Origin: an uncultured Siphonobacter sp.
GTDB lineage: Bacteria; Bacteroidota; Bacteroidia; Cytophagales; Spirosomataceae
DNA length: 64,000 nucleotides
Reading direction: 5' to 3'
Assembly (NCBI GenBank): GCA_913775095.1
Contig: CAJYIW010000004.1
Coordinates: forward strand, 248,001 to 312,000
A model generated the notes under the pieces. The model had not been told where the DNA came from. It worked only from the letters and a program-made list of their open reading frames with translations, and ran no database searches. The translations under genes were made by a program, and so were the position numbers. How positions within the stretch are numbered: position 1 is the stretch's first letter; the number at the start of each line of letters is the position of its first letter. This document shows positions 62,056 to 64,000 of this stretch, in pieces.

Positions 62056-63816
62056 ATGTCACAAGTAACTCCTACGACAAAAATTTATCCATTTTTCAGG
62101 GGCGGGGGAGAAATGGGCGAACGGATGCAGCATTTTAACTGGGCTTCTACAACGGTAGGCAGCCCTGATCAATGGTCGGCCAGTCTGAAATCGTTGATTC
62201 AGTTAATGCTTCATTCCAAAGTTCCCATGTTCATCTGGTGGGGAGAAGATTTAATCCAGTTCTATAACGATGCGTACCGTAACTTCTTAACTCCGGGGAA
62301 CCGGCATCCGGATTACCTGGGCCAGAGTGCCTACCAGTGCTGGCCGGAGGCCTGGTCAATTATCAAGCCCCTGATCGATCAGGTACTAGCAGGGGAAGGG
62401 GTCTGGATGGAAAACCTGATGGTGCCGCATTATCGGTACGGAAAGTTACTGGATACGTACTGGACGTTTGGCTATAGCCCCCTTTACGACACCGCAGAGC
62501 AGCCCATGGGCGTTTTAGTGACCTGTACGGATACCACACAGATGATTCTAAGTCAGCAACAGCTGGAAGCCAGTGAAGCCCTGAATCAGCAGTTATTTCA
62601 CAGTTCCCCCGTGGGTAAAGTCGTGTTCTGGGGTGAAGACCTGGCCATTCAGATGATTAATGAATCCATGTTAACGTTGATGGGCACGGACCGGAGCATT
62701 ATGGGTAAGCCCCTGGCAGAGGCCATTCCTGAGCTCGTGAACACACCGATTGTCGAACGGCTTCGGGAGGTTCTGGCTTCAGGAAACCGATACTCCCAAC
62801 CCGAAGAGAAATTTACTTTCCAGCGACACGGACATTCCTATACGGGCTATTATCAATATACATTTACGGCCCTTAAAGATGAATTTGGCGTAAACACGGG
62901 AATCATTACCACCGTAATTGAGATAACCGAGCAGGTTCGGGCCCGACAGATCGCCCAGGAAGGTGAAAGGAAATTTCGTCAATTGTCGGAGCATCTGGAA
63001 CAGCTCGTTCAGGCCCGAACGCTGGATCTGGAAGTGAGCAATGAAGAATTAACGGCCTCGAATGAAGAACTCCAGCAGTTGAACGAACAGCTCAATCTGG
63101 CCAATGACCGTCTCCAGCAGTTTGCGTACGTCGCCAGTCATGATTTGCAGGAGCCGCTGCGGAAGATTCAGGCCTTCAGTTCCATGCTGAGTCAAAAATA
63201 CGTGGATATTCTGGATGACGCCGGTCTGGATTCCCTGGCCCGAATGAATAAGGCCGGCGAGCAAATGTCATCCCTCATTACCGATCTGCTGGCTTACTCC
63301 CGGCTGATCTCAAGTGCAGAGACCTTCAAACTGATTTCTTTGCACCGGGTCCTGAACAACGTTCTGGAGACGCTGGAATTCAGCATTGAACAAACCAGGG
63401 CTTCCATCTATCTGGAGCCATTGCCTACGTTGAGAGGCGACGAAATGCAGCTCGGCCAACTCTTTCAAAACCTGATTTCCAACGCATTGAAGTTCACCAG
63501 GCCAGGCGAAGCTCCGGTTATCACCATTCAGACTCGTTTGGTGAGCCGCCGTGAAGTACCGGAGAAACTGAAGCTGATTTCCAAAGCCAGCCGGTATCAT
63601 TGCATCAGCGTTAAAGACCAGGGAGTGGGGTTTGATAGTCAGTACGCCGACCGGATTTTCGTGGTATTCGAACGCCTTCACAGTAAACAGGAATTTTCAG
63701 GAACGGGGATAGGCCTGGCGATCTGTCAGCGGGTAGTAGAAAATCACGGAGGAGCCATCGTTGCCGAAAGCCAGCCGTCTCAGGGGGCCGTGTTTCACGT
63801 CTATTTGCCGGACTGA
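62056..63816 (+). CDS. PAS-domain sensor histidine kinase
   Basis: 586 residues from ATG 62056 (GTG 62044 is less likely); no membrane helix, so cytoplasmic. Two PAS-type domains (about 20-160, with FIWWGEDLIQFYNDAYRN; about 175-300, with GKVVFWGEDLAIQMINES), a coiled coil (NEELTASNEELQQLNEQLN), the HisKA motif YVASHDLQEPLRKIQ, and an HATPase with LISNALKF, GVGFD and GTGIGLAICQRVV. It is of the phytochrome-like class that phosphorylates small receivers; the receiver at 61388 and a convergent one at 63801 flank it. The signal is unknown. Its end overlaps the convergent gene by 16 bases. Confidence 0.93.
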   Translation: MSQVTPTTKIYPFFRGGGEMGERMQHFNWASTTVGSPDQWSASLKSLIQLMLHSKVPMFIWWGEDLIQFYNDAYRNFLTPGNRHPDYLGQSAYQCWPEAWSIIKPLIDQVLAGEGVWMENLMVPHYRYGKLLDTYWTFGYSPLYDTAEQPMGVLVTCTDTTQMILSQQQLEASEALNQQLFHSSPVGKVVFWGEDLAIQMINESMLTLMGTDRSIMGKPLAEAIPELVNTPIVERLREVLASGNRYSQPEEKFTFQRHGHSYTGYYQYTFTALKDEFGVNTGIITTVIEITEQVRARQIAQEGERKFRQLSEHLEQLVQARTLDLEVSNEELTASNEELQQLNEQLNLANDRLQQFAYVASHDLQEPLRKIQAFSSMLSQKYVDILDDAGLDSLARMNKAGEQMSSLITDLLAYSRLISSAETFKLISLHRVLNNVLETLEFSIEQTRASIYLEPLPTLRGDEMQLGQLFQNLISNALKFTRPGEAPVITIQTRLVSRREVPEKLKLISKASRYHCISVKDQGVGFDSQYADRIFVVFERLHSKQEFSGTGIGLAICQRVVENHGGAIVAESQPSQGAVFHVYLPD

Positions 63817-64000
63817 TCGTTCCGTTTAGGCAGTTGCGACCAGTACTGATACAATTGCTCCCATACTTCCTGTAAGCCCTCAAACGTGGGGGGCTTGGTG
63901 ATAAAGCGGTCAATGCTTTCTCGATAAGCCTGAACCTTCGTGGAATCCGTATGACTGGTCGTGAACATAATGATGGGAATGTGGGTCCAGTGCAGAGATG
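63801..64000 (-). CDS. Response regulator, 5' part outside window
   Basis: Translating the minus strand from the window edge gives HIPIIMFTTSHTDSTKV, then SIDRFITKPPTFEGLQEVWE and QLYQYWSQLPKRNDQ before a TAG at 63801. This is the C-terminal half of a receiver: the FTTS switch residues and Lys of ITKPP are clear. The W-x(n)-W-x-x-LP end resembles the extension of the two stand-alone receivers in this window. The phospho-acceptor Asp is outside the window. Confidence 0.8.
   Translation of the reverse strand, partial: SLHWTHIPIIMFTTSHTDSTKVQAYRESIDRFITKPPTFEGLQEVWEQLYQYWSQLPKRNDQSGK

Overview
The window looks like a chromosomal segment of a Bacteroidota bacterium, most likely order Cytophagales (Spirosoma/Siphonobacter-like; the genus is inference). 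The evidence is two SusC/SusD pairs, an ECF sigma/FecR pair, LytS/LytTR regulation, DUF2911 and PVC-type heme proteins, a Bacteroidetes-type curli operon, and promoters carrying the TAnnTTTG -7 box instead of an E. coli -10. Most of the DNA has near-balanced base composition. A stretch at about 30.1-32.7 kb is much richer in A+T. No rRNA, tRNA or CRISPR array was recognised.

Layout. 1-2.1 kb: a cobalamin (B12) riboswitch followed by a BtuF-like binding protein and a FecCD permease cut by the window edge. 2.1-6.4 kb: a P-loop ATPase, a GH28 polygalacturonase, an S41 peptidase and a DUF2911 protein. 6.5-9.6 kb: a ClC channel divergent from an HPP membrane protein and an FNR-like regulator with four cysteines; an FNR-like dyad lies in the divergent spacer. 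10-15.7 kb: a heme-binding dehydrogenase-like protein, a TPM-domain gene split by one in-frame TGA, and two small exported proteins, one ending in a PBCV-type basic adaptor motif. 16-27.2 kb: a co-directional block of ECF sigma, FecR, STN-SusC, SusD, TlpA-like thioredoxin, cysteine-synthase-like enzyme and DsbD, suggesting a sigma-controlled outer-membrane uptake locus tied to thiol chemistry. 27.3-30 kb: a delta-9-type desaturase and a LytS/LytTR two-component pair.

30.1-32.7 kb is an AT-rich accessory patch with gene remnants, a perfect 32-bp palindrome, a 192-bp segment bounded by 14-bp inverted repeats, a 36-codon ORF behind a good promoter box and a small membrane protein. 32.8-34 kb: a TetR regulator and an OsmC peroxidase, each preceded by the same 18-bp operator design. 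34-40 kb: a secreted protein with ten 15-residue repeats, a TonB-dependent receptor, an ABM-domain membrane protein, a lipoprotein and a stand-alone response regulator. 40-48.4 kb: pectin methylesterase, AraC regulator, aldo/keto reductase and a second SusC/SusD pair. With the GH28 at 2.9 kb and the GH78 rhamnosidase and esterase at 56-60 kb, this points to pectin/rhamnogalacturonan use. 49.2-55.8 kb: a curli (type VIII secretion) operon with three curlin-like proteins, CsgE, CsgF, a CsgG with a C-terminal barrel-like extension, and a FN3/PD40 lipoprotein. 60-64 kb: a PQQ-type sugar dehydrogenase, a second stand-alone response regulator, a PAS histidine kinase and the 3' end of a third related receiver gene.
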